Source of the DNA: Antricoccus suffuscus
Lineage (GTDB): Bacteria; Actinomycetota; Actinomycetes; Mycobacteriales; Antricoccaceae
Direction: 5' to 3'
Assembly: GCF_003003235.1 (NCBI RefSeq)
Contig: NZ_PVUE01000005.1
Coordinates: 1-64,000, forward strand
Length of the DNA stretch: 64,000 nt
Of the stretch, positions 57,243-64,000 are shown in pieces; positions within the stretch are counted from its first letter, which is position 1, and each line of letters begins with the position of its first letter. Made by a program: the position numbers and the translations under genes. The notes below the pieces were generated by a model. It saw only the letters and a program-made list of their open reading frames with translations. It did not search any database and was not told the origin of the DNA.

Positions 57243-57382
57243 CCAACTACCTCCGGTACTTCGGTGCCATCGCTGCGCGATAGCTCGGGCGAGTTGTGCC
57301 ATCGCCAACGTTACCCACGAGTCGCAGCAGCGGCCAATCCTCGCGATTGGACGTGTCAAATCTCTGTTAACGGAGTGTCAAA

Positions 57383-57403
57383 TTATAGAACATGATTCTA
57401 TAA
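57383..57403. promoter_or_regulatory. 21-bp palindrome between P450 and MFS genes
   Basis: TTATAGAA and TTCTATAA are perfect 8-bp arms around CATGA. A TTGACT hexamer follows at about 57410, suggesting overlap with the MFS promoter. The A+T-rich, symmetric character in a G+C-rich genome is typical of a dimeric regulator's operator; no regulator gene is adjacent. Confidence 0.6.
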
Positions 57404-57509
57404 CAGGCCTTGACTTCGGGATTTGAATCAGGCTTTATGTGACGGAAGGCGCTGGTCACGACCAGCGTCTCTTCCACCGGCATCCGATGGTCACACCTGG
57501 AGGAACACC

Positions 57510-58856
57510 TTGGCATTGTCCTGGACCCGCGAACTGGATGAGTATCCAGTCGGCGGTCAACGTCGAAAATTCCTGTTTATGGCCGTTCTGGCGAGCCTCA
57601 TCTGCTCTTACGAGGCGGCGATCGCACCGGCCGTACCGCTGCTGCTACCCGATCTGCACATGGACCTGGTGACCTACGGCCTCATCACCGCATCCGCGCT
57701 GGTCGTCGGGGCGCTGGCGGGCATGGTCGCGGGTCCGCTCTCGGACAAGCTCGGACGGGTGCGCATCCTCATCCCGTTGATGGGGCTGACCTCCATACTG
57801 GCCTTCACGATGACCCTCGTCGACACGCCGACCCACCTGGTCATTGTGCGCTGTGTGCTGGCGCTGGTCGAAGGCATGGCAATCACGACCACCGCGCCAT
57901 TGGTGCGTGACTACTCGCCGCGGATGGGACGCGCGCAAGCGTTCGGATTCTGGGCGTGGGGTCCTGTCGGCGCCAACTTCATTTCCGCCGGGATCGCGTC
58001 GCTCACCTTGCCAATGTTCAACAACGCTTGGCAATCGCAGTTCATCATCATTGGCACACTTTCGCTCATCGCCTCCGTGGTGATCGCGCTCAACATCGCC
58101 GATCTCTCTCCGCGCCTGCGGGCGGAGGTCCTGGAAACCGAGAAGGTGGTCATTGAGAACGCCGAGGGCGCACCCCCGGCTAAGTTCTCCACGCTCCTGA
58201 CCAATCCCATGGTCTGGGCACACGTCATTGGAATATCGGCGTTCCTGCTGCTCTACCTCACCGTCACCGGCTTCGGGCAGCTCATCATTACCACGACATT
58301 CCACAAATCAGCGGCCGAAGCATCGTTCATCATGGCCATGTTCTGGGTACTGAATCTGACCACACTTTTCCTGGCCGGTCGGTGGTCGGACACCTTGCAG
58401 CTGCGGCGGATATTCAGCCTCGTCTTCTCAGTGCTGTCTCTGGTGGTGATGATCTACTTTGCGACGCTGCTTGGCGATCCGAACACGTCGACCGTCACGC
58501 TCGCCATTACGGGCGCGATTCTCGGTGGCGCGATGGGTGCGGCGTACAGCCCATGGATGGCCAACTACTCAGAGAACTCCGAAGACCTCGATCCGCGTCT
58601 GCAAGGCTTGACGTGGGGCATCTTCTACCTCGTCGTTCGGTTGGCGTCGGTCGCCCTCACGATCATCGCGCCGATCATCGTCAAGCAGACCGGCTCCTGG
58701 CAGACCTGGATCATCGTCTGCGTCGTTGGCGTGGCCGTGTTCATCGTATTGATGCCCTTCTACAAGGGTCCGTGGACTCGTGCCCAGCTGGCGGCTACCC
58801 AGGCGCCCGTTGGCGATATCTCAAGCCGCGAGGATCCTGTGGTTACCAAGAGGTAA
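57510..58856 (+). CDS. MFS transporter
   Basis: A 12-helix MFS transporter of about 448 residues. YEAAIAPAVPLLLPDL and GPLSDKLGRVRILIPLMG (motif A) place it in the general sugar-phosphate/drug MFS group. A TTG start is chosen because GGAGG lies 6 nt upstream; a longer frame reading has no ribosome binding site. It is controlled from the divergent region shared with the P450 gene. Substrate unknown. Confidence 0.85.
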   Translation: MALSWTRELDEYPVGGQRRKFLFMAVLASLICSYEAAIAPAVPLLLPDLHMDLVTYGLITASALVVGALAGMVAGPLSDKLGRVRILIPLMGLTSILAFTMTLVDTPTHLVIVRCVLALVEGMAITTTAPLVRDYSPRMGRAQAFGFWAWGPVGANFISAGIASLTLPMFNNAWQSQFIIIGTLSLIASVVIALNIADLSPRLRAEVLETEKVVIENAEGAPPAKFSTLLTNPMVWAHVIGISAFLLLYLTVTGFGQLIITTTFHKSAAEASFIMAMFWVLNLTTLFLAGRWSDTLQLRRIFSLVFSVLSLVVMIYFATLLGDPNTSTVTLAITGAILGGAMGAAYSPWMANYSENSEDLDPRLQGLTWGIFYLVVRLASVALTIIAPIIVKQTGSWQTWIIVCVVGVAVFIVLMPFYKGPWTRAQLAATQAPVGDISSREDPVVTKR

Positions 58857-58879
58857 TCCAACCGAGCAGTCAGCGAACG

Positions 58880-58940
58880 AGAAGTGCGCCCTAGAGGGAG
58901 TCGAGAATTCGACGGAGTTTCCTAATATGGGCGCACTTCT
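58880..58940. terminator. Nested inverted repeat between convergent genes
   Basis: AGAAGTGCGCCC (58880-58891) and GGGCGCACTTCT (58929-58940) form a 12-bp perfect stem. Its loop holds a smaller hairpin GTCGA-GAAT-TCGAC. It overlaps the last codons of the LLM oxidoreductase gene and could terminate both convergent transcripts. Confidence 0.5.
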
Positions 58941-59928
58941 CTTCGACTGACGCCCCCGCAGGCTTTACGTTGATCATCGTTACACCCGCCGCGGCGTACA
59001 CACTGAGTCGTTCCCGCACCAGCGCCTCGGTACCGACGAGCGAAATCCCCTCCAGCAGTTCGCGGGGCACCGCCTCCTCTGCCGCCGTCTTCTGACCGTC
59101 GAGATAAAGATCCTGAATCTTGGCCGCCTCGGCCGGGAACCCATAGGACACCGCGAGATCGTTGTAGAAGTTTTGGCCGCGAGGTCCCATCCCACCGACG
59201 TAGTGCGCGACGAACGGACGTTGATCATCGACGTACGCCGCGACGTCGTCTCCAATGGCGAGATGCGCAGCCGTCACGATCTGCATCGTCCCGAGGTCGG
59301 CGGATCGCTTCGACTTCCCTTCGGCCAAGGCACTTCCCCACACCTGCTGGCACTTGTCCGGCCAGAAGAACGTCGGTATCCAGCCGTCCGCGACCTCTGC
59401 CGTGAGCGCGACATTGCGACCGCCAAGCGCGGCGATATAGACAGGAATCTGCTCGCGCGGAGGCTTCGCGATGAGCTTGAGCGGACGCCGAGGAGACTTC
59501 TCGTTGACCAACGGAATCTCGTATCGACCGTGGTTCTCGAGCCGCTGGCGCCGCCAGACTGCCCGGCAGATCTCGATGATCTCGCGAGTGCGGGCTACCG
59601 GTGCGTCGTACGGTACGCCGTGCCAACCCTCGATCACAGCCGGCCCGGAGGCGCCGAGGCCAAGCGCCGCGCGGCCTCCCGAGATCGCGTCGAGGCCGGC
59701 AGCGGTCTGCGCAATCAAGGCCGGAGTCCGGGTGTACAGCGGAATAATCCCTGGCCCCACCTGGATCCGGGAGGTCGCTTGCGCGAGTGCGCCGAGCGCG
59801 GAGATCGCGTCGTACCCATAAGACTCACCGAGCCAGACGGCGTCGATTCCGGCGTTCTCAAAAGCAACGACCTCACTGATGATCGATGGAAAGTCCGTCG
59901 CGGACGAGTAGCTCACTCCGATACGCAT
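58891..59928 (-). CDS. LLM-class flavin-dependent (F420-type) oxidoreductase
   Basis: A luciferase-like monooxygenase-fold TIM barrel of 345 residues. GIDAVWLGESYGYDAISALGALAQATSRIQVGPGIIPLYTRTPA is typical of the actinobacterial F420-dependent group, including the GIxPLYxR stretch; DAISGGRAALGLGASGPAV and the C-terminal YAAAGVTMINVKP follow. It lies 14 nt downstream of the DUF4916 gene on the same strand and may be co-transcribed. Substrate unknown. Confidence 0.9.
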   Translation of the reverse strand: MRIGVSYSSATDFPSIISEVVAFENAGIDAVWLGESYGYDAISALGALAQATSRIQVGPGIIPLYTRTPALIAQTAAGLDAISGGRAALGLGASGPAVIEGWHGVPYDAPVARTREIIEICRAVWRRQRLENHGRYEIPLVNEKSPRRPLKLIAKPPREQIPVYIAALGGRNVALTAEVADGWIPTFFWPDKCQQVWGSALAEGKSKRSADLGTMQIVTAAHLAIGDDVAAYVDDQRPFVAHYVGGMGPRGQNFYNDLAVSYGFPAEAAKIQDLYLDGQKTAAEEAVPRELLEGISLVGTEALVRERLSVYAAAGVTMINVKPAGASVEEKCAHIRKLRRILDSL

Positions 59929-59942
59929 GGTAATTAGCCCTT

Positions 59943-60476
59943 TCAGTGGCCAAGATGTGCAAGTGCCTGCAATAGCAATAGAGCCTGACCGCCGCCGATT
60001 TCAGCCTGCATCCGCGGATCGCGAGCCTCCTGCGGCGTCAGCCAGCTGAATTCGAGCGCATCCTGCTGCGGATGGCAGTCACCCTCCACGGGTACGACGT
60101 ATGCCAGCGAGATGGCGTGCTGACGCGGATCAAAGAATGGTGACACCCCGGGCGTTGGGAAGTATTCGGCAACCGTGAACGGCTGCGGGGACGCGGGGAG
60201 CCGCGGCAGCGCGAGCGGTCCGAGGTCTTTCTCCAGATGCCGCAGAAGCGCTGTGCGGATGCGTTCGTGATAGAGCACCCGCCCGGAGACGAGTGAACGG
60301 TTGATCTCCCCGGTGCTGGTCACCCGTAGGAGCAGGCCGACCGCGGTCACCTCCCCCAAGTCGTCGAGCCGGACCGGTACCGCGTCGACGTACATGATCG
60401 GTAAACGCTGACGCGCGCTATCGATCTCTTCGGTGCTGAGCCACGGGCTGTCCGATTGCGGAGTTGGATGCGACAT
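59943..60476 (-). CDS. DUF4916 (NUDIX-like) family protein
   Basis: A 177-residue actinobacterial protein of the NUDIX-hydrolase-like DUF4916 family. LSTEEIDSARQRLPIMYVDAVPVRLDDLGEVTAVGLLLRV is the recognisable start; no full NUDIX box (GX5EX7REUXEEXGU) is visible, so hydrolase activity is doubtful. Function is unknown. It is divergent from the MpaB-type gene. Confidence 0.8.
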   Translation of the reverse strand: MSHPTPQSDSPWLSTEEIDSARQRLPIMYVDAVPVRLDDLGEVTAVGLLLRVTSTGEINRSLVSGRVLYHERIRTALLRHLEKDLGPLALPRLPASPQPFTVAEYFPTPGVSPFFDPRQHAISLAYVVPVEGDCHPQQDALEFSWLTPQEARDPRMQAEIGGGQALLLLQALAHLGH

Positions 60477-60533
60477 GTGCTCTTTCTACCTGCGACCGCT
60501 GCCGCGTCCTAGAACCGGGGGTTAACTGGTGGG

Positions 60534-61391
60534 GTGAACACCGACACAGTCCGCACGATTCTGGCTCAGGCACTGCGCAGCCGAGTGGTCGGCGACGACC
60601 CGAGCGAAGCGGCGCGCAACGTGTGGGCCACTCCAGGTCCGCGCTGGTACGCCGAGGACGCCGTCATCCGTGCAGTGCATCAGGACGCGGCCATGTTCAT
60701 CGGCGGCATCCGGGCCCTGCTGCTGCAGTCGCTTCACCCGCTGGCGATGGCAGGGGTCGCCGGCCACTCAGGCTATCGGGGCGATCCGTGGGGCCGATTG
60801 CAGCGGACCAGTGCGTTTATCGCGATGACCACCTTCGGCCCCGAGCCGCTGGCGGAGGAGCTGATCGCGAAGGTACGCGAGATTCACCGTCGGGTTCGCG
60901 GGGTGAGCGAAGACGGCCGACGTTACAGCGCAAATGATCCTCGCCTGCTGATGTGGATCCATTTGGCCGAGGTCGACAGCTTCCTTACGGCGTACAAGAA
61001 GTACGGCGCAGGCAGAATCACCGCCGCCCAATGCGACGAGTACGTCGACGAGGCCGCGCTGGTCGCCGCGAAGGTCGGAGTCATCGACCCTCCTCGGACG
61101 TATGCCGACGTACGACGGGGCCTGGACGCCTACCGACCACAGCTTCACGCCACTCGCGAGGCACGCGACACGGCGCGTTTTCTGCTCATCGACCCGCCAC
61201 TGCCCCTGGCAGCCCGACCTGGCTACGCGATGCTCGCGACCGCGGCCGTGACGTCGCTACCTTACTGGGCGCGCAGGCATTTCTGGATTCCACGCATACC
61301 GGTCGCCGAACCACTAGTGGGGCGAGTCGCCGGGCAGGTCGCGACGCGTGCCATCCGGTGGGCGATGTCCGCTCCGCTGCCCGGCCAGTAG
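60534..61391 (+). CDS. MpaB/DUF2236 family oxygenase-like protein
   Basis: A 285-residue protein of the family that includes rubber oxygenase (Lcp) and MpaB. GIRALLLQSLHPLAMAGVAGHSGYRGDPWGRLQRTSAFI holds the conserved histidine region, and LLMWIHLAEVDSFLTAYKKYG the second motif, both probably heme-related by family knowledge. The start is GTG. Whether it cleaves polyisoprenoids is unknown; most actinobacterial DUF2236 proteins are uncharacterised. Confidence 0.88.
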   Translation: MNTDTVRTILAQALRSRVVGDDPSEAARNVWATPGPRWYAEDAVIRAVHQDAAMFIGGIRALLLQSLHPLAMAGVAGHSGYRGDPWGRLQRTSAFIAMTTFGPEPLAEELIAKVREIHRRVRGVSEDGRRYSANDPRLLMWIHLAEVDSFLTAYKKYGAGRITAAQCDEYVDEAALVAAKVGVIDPPRTYADVRRGLDAYRPQLHATREARDTARFLLIDPPLPLAARPGYAMLATAAVTSLPYWARRHFWIPRIPVAEPLVGRVAGQVATRAIRWAMSAPLPGQ

Positions 61392-61408
61392 CCGGTACGG
61401 ATCTGGAG

Positions 61409-61443
61409 TGTAGAGATTGGGCGCTTCGCACCCTTCCTCTACA
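61409..61443. terminator. Hairpin between convergent genes
   Basis: TGTAGAG and CTCTACA pair around GGG...CCC, giving a stem of about 12 bp with internal mismatches, in the gap between the convergent MpaB-type and lactonase-like genes. No clear T-run, so terminator strength is uncertain. Confidence 0.4.
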
Positions 61444-61466
61444 AACGAACCTGCTCGCGGGCTTCG

Positions 61467-62270
61467 TTACGCGATGCGGACCGCGAACCCCTCGAGCTCC
61501 GGCGACGCCGCGGGAAAGCGCTCCATGACGCGTGGGTCGTGACCCGGAATAATCAGCTCTTCAGTCGAGGCCAACTCGCGAAGCTTGTCGAACGCGAGAT
61601 ACATCGAAGGCAGGTGGTCGACGATCGCAAACGGCCGGTCGGTCTGGAAGTTTTCGTAGAAGTGACTCGAGTCGGACGCGAGCGCGACGTAACCCTTGTT
61701 GGTCTTGACCCGCACGGCCTGCATGCCCGGCGTGTGCCCTCCGAGGAAGTGGGTGGTAATCCCGGGTACGACGGTCGTGTCCCCGTCGAGCAACCGCACC
61801 CGCCCGGCGTCGAGTTGACCCGCGAGATAGTCCATGTCGCTCTTATACGACAGGTGGGCGTAGTCGCCGCGATCGGCCATCGGCCCGGACCAGAAGTCAT
61901 ACTCGGCCCGCTGGACAAGGACTTCGGCCCGCGGGAAGTCCGCGATATGGCCGACATGGTCGTAATGCAGGTGCGTGATGACCAGATGCTCGACGGTGTC
62001 GGCCGCGCGCCCGAGACCGGACAAGGTCTCCATCGGCGTACGGAGGTATTCCCGGCCGCCTCCTCGGGTGGCCGCCGTCTGCGGCGTAAAGCCGGCATCC
62101 ACGATCACCGTCGTCGACGGAGAGATCGCCGCCCACACATAGAAGTCCATCGGTGAGAGTTGATCCTGGCAATCATCGAAGCCATAGAAATGCTCCGCCC
62201 GTACGCCGGACTCCCGGTGCGCGTAGCGCATCGCATAGACCTCGAACTCGTCCGTCGACTCACCACTCAT
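61467..62270 (-). CDS. N-acyl homoserine lactonase-like metallo-beta-lactamase-fold hydrolase
   Basis: A 267-residue MBL-fold hydrolase. The dinuclear metal motif THLHYDHVGH gives His100, His102, Asp104 and His105; further ligands are likely His in FLGGHTPG and Asp in ASDSSH. The closest described group is AHL lactonases, but many MBL lactonases of this group act on other lactones. The ATG of MSGESTDE is chosen; upstream extensions would read into the AlkB region in antisense. It diverges from alkB. Confidence 0.85.
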   Translation of the reverse strand: MSGESTDEFEVYAMRYAHRESGVRAEHFYGFDDCQDQLSPMDFYVWAAISPSTTVIVDAGFTPQTAATRGGGREYLRTPMETLSGLGRAADTVEHLVITHLHYDHVGHIADFPRAEVLVQRAEYDFWSGPMADRGDYAHLSYKSDMDYLAGQLDAGRVRLLDGDTTVVPGITTHFLGGHTPGMQAVRVKTNKGYVALASDSSHFYENFQTDRPFAIVDHLPSMYLAFDKLRELASTEELIIPGHDPRVMERFPAASPELEGFAVRIA

Positions 62271-62405
62271 CAGACAACGTCCTTCCCATTGACGTCTCGA
62301 CCTTGCATGACTCACCTTCTCACGTCCGACCTGGCACGTGCGTTTACGTGCGGAATACTGGGCGACGTACTCGACCAGATTCCCGAGGACTGAGGAAGGG
62401 GCACG

Positions 62406-63056
62406 ATGAGCGCGCTGTTTGATACCGGACGCAGGGAGATCGCCCAGGGCGCCGTTCACGTGCCCGGCTGGCTCGACCTCGATCAGCAGCGCCGTCTGGT
62501 CGAGGCATGCCGCGAGTGGGCCCGCGGCCCGGTCCCCATACGTGCCGCGAAACTGCCTGGCGGCCACCAGATGTCGGTGCAGACGGTGTGTCTGGGGTGG
62601 CACTGGGCGCCGTACAAATACACCCGGACCGCGGACGACGCCGGCGGCGCACGCGTCGGTGAGATGCCCGAGTGGCTCGCCCGACTCGGCCGCGAGGCCC
62701 TTGTCGCGGCCTACCAGGACGATGCGACGACGTACCAACCCGATGTCGCGCTGGTCAACTTCTACGACGACAAGGCGAAAATGGGAATGCACCAGGACAA
62801 GGACGAACGGTCTCGCGAGCCGGTCGTGTCGTTAAGCGTCGGCAATACGTGCCTCTTCCGGTTCGGCAACACCGAGAACCGCTCGAAGCCATACACCGAC
62901 GTCGAGCTCGCCTCCGGAGACATGTTCGTCTTCGGCGGGCCGTCCCGGTTGGCGTTCCACGGCGTACCGAAGACCTATCCGCGAACCGCCCCTCCCGAGT
63001 GCGGCCTGGCCAACGGCCGACTCAACATCACGATGCGTGTCACTGGGATGGCCTAA
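62406..63056 (+). CDS. alkB: Alpha-ketoglutarate-dependent DNA repair dioxygenase AlkB
   Basis: This enzyme oxidatively demethylates 1-methyladenine and 3-methylcytosine in DNA. Iron ligands are His129 and Asp131 (HQD) and His185 (FHG). The 2-oxoglutarate-binding Arg is in RLNITMR near the C-terminus (Arg205, Arg211). The 216-residue length matches bacterial AlkB. The tag gene starts 11 nt downstream, making an alkylation-repair operon. Confidence 0.96.
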   Translation: MSALFDTGRREIAQGAVHVPGWLDLDQQRRLVEACREWARGPVPIRAAKLPGGHQMSVQTVCLGWHWAPYKYTRTADDAGGARVGEMPEWLARLGREALVAAYQDDATTYQPDVALVNFYDDKAKMGMHQDKDERSREPVVSLSVGNTCLFRFGNTENRSKPYTDVELASGDMFVFGGPSRLAFHGVPKTYPRTAPPECGLANGRLNITMRVTGMA

Positions 63057-63066
63057 TGTCGGACCA

Positions 63067-63660
63067 ATGACGGCAACTGTTACCGGTGACGACGGCCTGG
63101 CGCGGCCGGTGTGGGCGAGCGTCGACCCCATGCTTCGCGACTACTACGACCACGAATGGGGCATGCCGGTCCGCGACGAGCACGGACTCTACGAACGGAT
63201 CAGTCTCGAGGCTTTCCAGGCCGGCCTGTCGTGGGCGACGATCCTGCGGAAGCGACCGGCGTTCCGCGCGGCGTTTGCAAACTTCGATCCCGACATCGTG
63301 GCGACGTACGACGAGGGCGACGTCGAGCGGTTGATGGCGGACGCCGGGATCGTCCGCAACAACCTCAAGATTCGGGCTGCGATCACCAACGCGAAGGCCA
63401 CCATCGCGATGCGCGAAGAGGGCGGCCTCGTCGATTTCGTCTGGTCGTTCCAGCCCAAGGAGACGCCTACTCCGGCGTCGCTCGAGGAGATCCCGACCAA
63501 GTCGCCCGAGTCAATCGCACTGTCCAAGGCGCTGCGCAAGAAGGGCTTCGCGTTCGTGGGCCCGACGACGATGTACGCGCTCATGGAGGCAATCGGAATC
63601 GTCGACACCCATCTGGTCGACAGCCACCGCCGCGGCAGCTCCGGCGTCTGGCCTGCCTAG
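63067..63660 (+). CDS. tag: DNA-3-methyladenine glycosylase I (Tag)
   Basis: This enzyme excises 3-methyladenine from DNA. YYDHEWGMPVRDE, LYERISLEAFQAGLSWATILRKR (with the catalytic-pocket Glu and Trp) and DAGIVRNNLKIRA match Tag. Compared with E. coli Tag the zinc-binding residues are not conserved (Pro in place of Cys4, Tyr in place of His17, and no C-terminal Cys179). A zinc-less variant is suggested. The ATG of MTATVTG is used, 10 nt after the alkB stop. Confidence 0.92.
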   Translation: MTATVTGDDGLARPVWASVDPMLRDYYDHEWGMPVRDEHGLYERISLEAFQAGLSWATILRKRPAFRAAFANFDPDIVATYDEGDVERLMADAGIVRNNLKIRAAITNAKATIAMREEGGLVDFVWSFQPKETPTPASLEEIPTKSPESIALSKALRKKGFAFVGPTTMYALMEAIGIVDTHLVDSHRRGSSGVWPA

Positions 63661-63720
63661 CGGTGGTCAGATCCGCGGCCATCGGTAGACGTCACCGACA
63701 ATGGCGTCAATGATGGGCAG

Positions 63721-64000
63721 ATGCAATCAACCCCGAGCACCACAGAATTTGACCTGATCGTCGTCGGTGCCGGCGCGATCGGCGAAAACGTCGCCGACCG
63801 CGCAGCCCAAGGCGGACTTAGCGTCGCCATCGTCGAGTCCGCTCTCGTCGGGGGTGAGTGCAGCTACTGGGCCTGCATGCCGTCAAAGGCCCTGCTGCGC
63901 CCTGGTATTGCGATGCGCGCGGCGCAAGCCGTCGACGGTGCCCGACAAGCCGTCAACGGCACGCTCGACGTACCGGCGGTACTTCGTCACCGCGATGAGG
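63721..64000 (+). CDS. NAD(P)/FAD-dependent disulfide oxidoreductase, partial
   Basis: The first 93 codons of a class I pyridine-nucleotide-disulfide oxidoreductase; the window ends inside the gene. The FAD-binding VGAGAIGENVADRAAQGG is at about 15-32 and the redox-active Cys pair is CSYWAC (47 and 52). GGECSYWACMPSKALLRP is typical of an actinobacterial group related to dihydrolipoyl dehydrogenase and mercuric reductase. The exact substrate cannot be determined from this part. Confidence 0.88.
   Translation, partial: MQSTPSTTEFDLIVVGAGAIGENVADRAAQGGLSVAIVESALVGGECSYWACMPSKALLRPGIAMRAAQAVDGARQAVNGTLDVPAVLRHRDE

Noticed and set aside
57383-57403. KstR-type cholesterol regulator site
   Set aside because: The palindrome TAGAAC-ATG-ATTCTA does not match the KstR spacing (AAC-NN-GTT), so it is listed only as an unassigned operator.

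Overview
The window comes from a high-G+C actinobacterium (Actinomycetota). The evidence is the G+C-rich coding sequence with frequent GTG starts, an F420-type luciferase-like oxidoreductase, a DUF4916 NUDIX-like protein, an MpaB/DUF2236 oxygenase, SURF1 and caa3-type CtaG assembly factors, an LCP glycopolymer transferase, a TM-anchored Ser/Thr kinase, and many acyl-CoA catabolic genes and P450s. I cannot name the genus. I saw no rRNA, tRNA, prophage, IS transposase or CRISPR array.

Layout. 0.1-4.6 kb: the phosphate transport operon pstSCAB, with two PHO-box-like direct repeats upstream and a strong hairpin between pstS and pstC. 4.7-10.3 kb: a GH3 beta-glucosidase, SURF1, a PEBP-family protein and an acyl-CoA carboxyltransferase. 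10.4-17.4 kb: a compact leftward envelope operon (rmlB, sugar kinase, Ddl-like ATP-grasp ligase, alpha/beta hydrolase, membrane-anchored MurF-like ligase, LCP protein). 17.5-24.3 kb: a mosaic segment with CtaG, an AbiEi/DUF559-like protein flanked by 77-bp direct repeats, a BioD-like protein with a degenerate P-loop, a Ser/Thr kinase, a GNAT remnant and a DUF2075 nuclease-helicase. 24.3-39 kb: dispersed catabolic genes, namely a frameshifted acyl-CoA synthetase, a thiolase-like/DUF35 pair, a P450, a FadD-type ligase, a FAH-family hydrolase, an SDR and transporters.

39.1-53.3 kb is the most striking part: a 12-gene leftward operon, mostly with 4-nt overlaps. It combines a complete Dpp/Opp-type ABC importer with an ADP-forming acyl-CoA ligase, a CaiB-type CoA-transferase, a paired acyl-CoA dehydrogenase, two enoyl-CoA hydratases and an MFS transporter. 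A TetR regulator is divergent from it. Beyond that lies a second, closely similar solute-binding protein whose promoter carries the same operator-like sequence as the operon promoter. The simplest reading is a regulated import-activate-beta-oxidise pathway for one unidentified substrate. 55.9-64 kb: a P450 and an MFS transporter diverging around a palindrome, an LLM oxidoreductase, DUF4916, an MpaB-type oxygenase, an AHL-lactonase-like hydrolase, an AlkB-Tag alkylation-repair pair, and the start of a disulfide-reductase flavoprotein cut by the window edge.

A 21-bp tandem repeat built on GTGACGGATC occurs at three loci: beside the beta-glucosidase stop, in frame inside the LCP gene, and upstream of the CMD-family gene.
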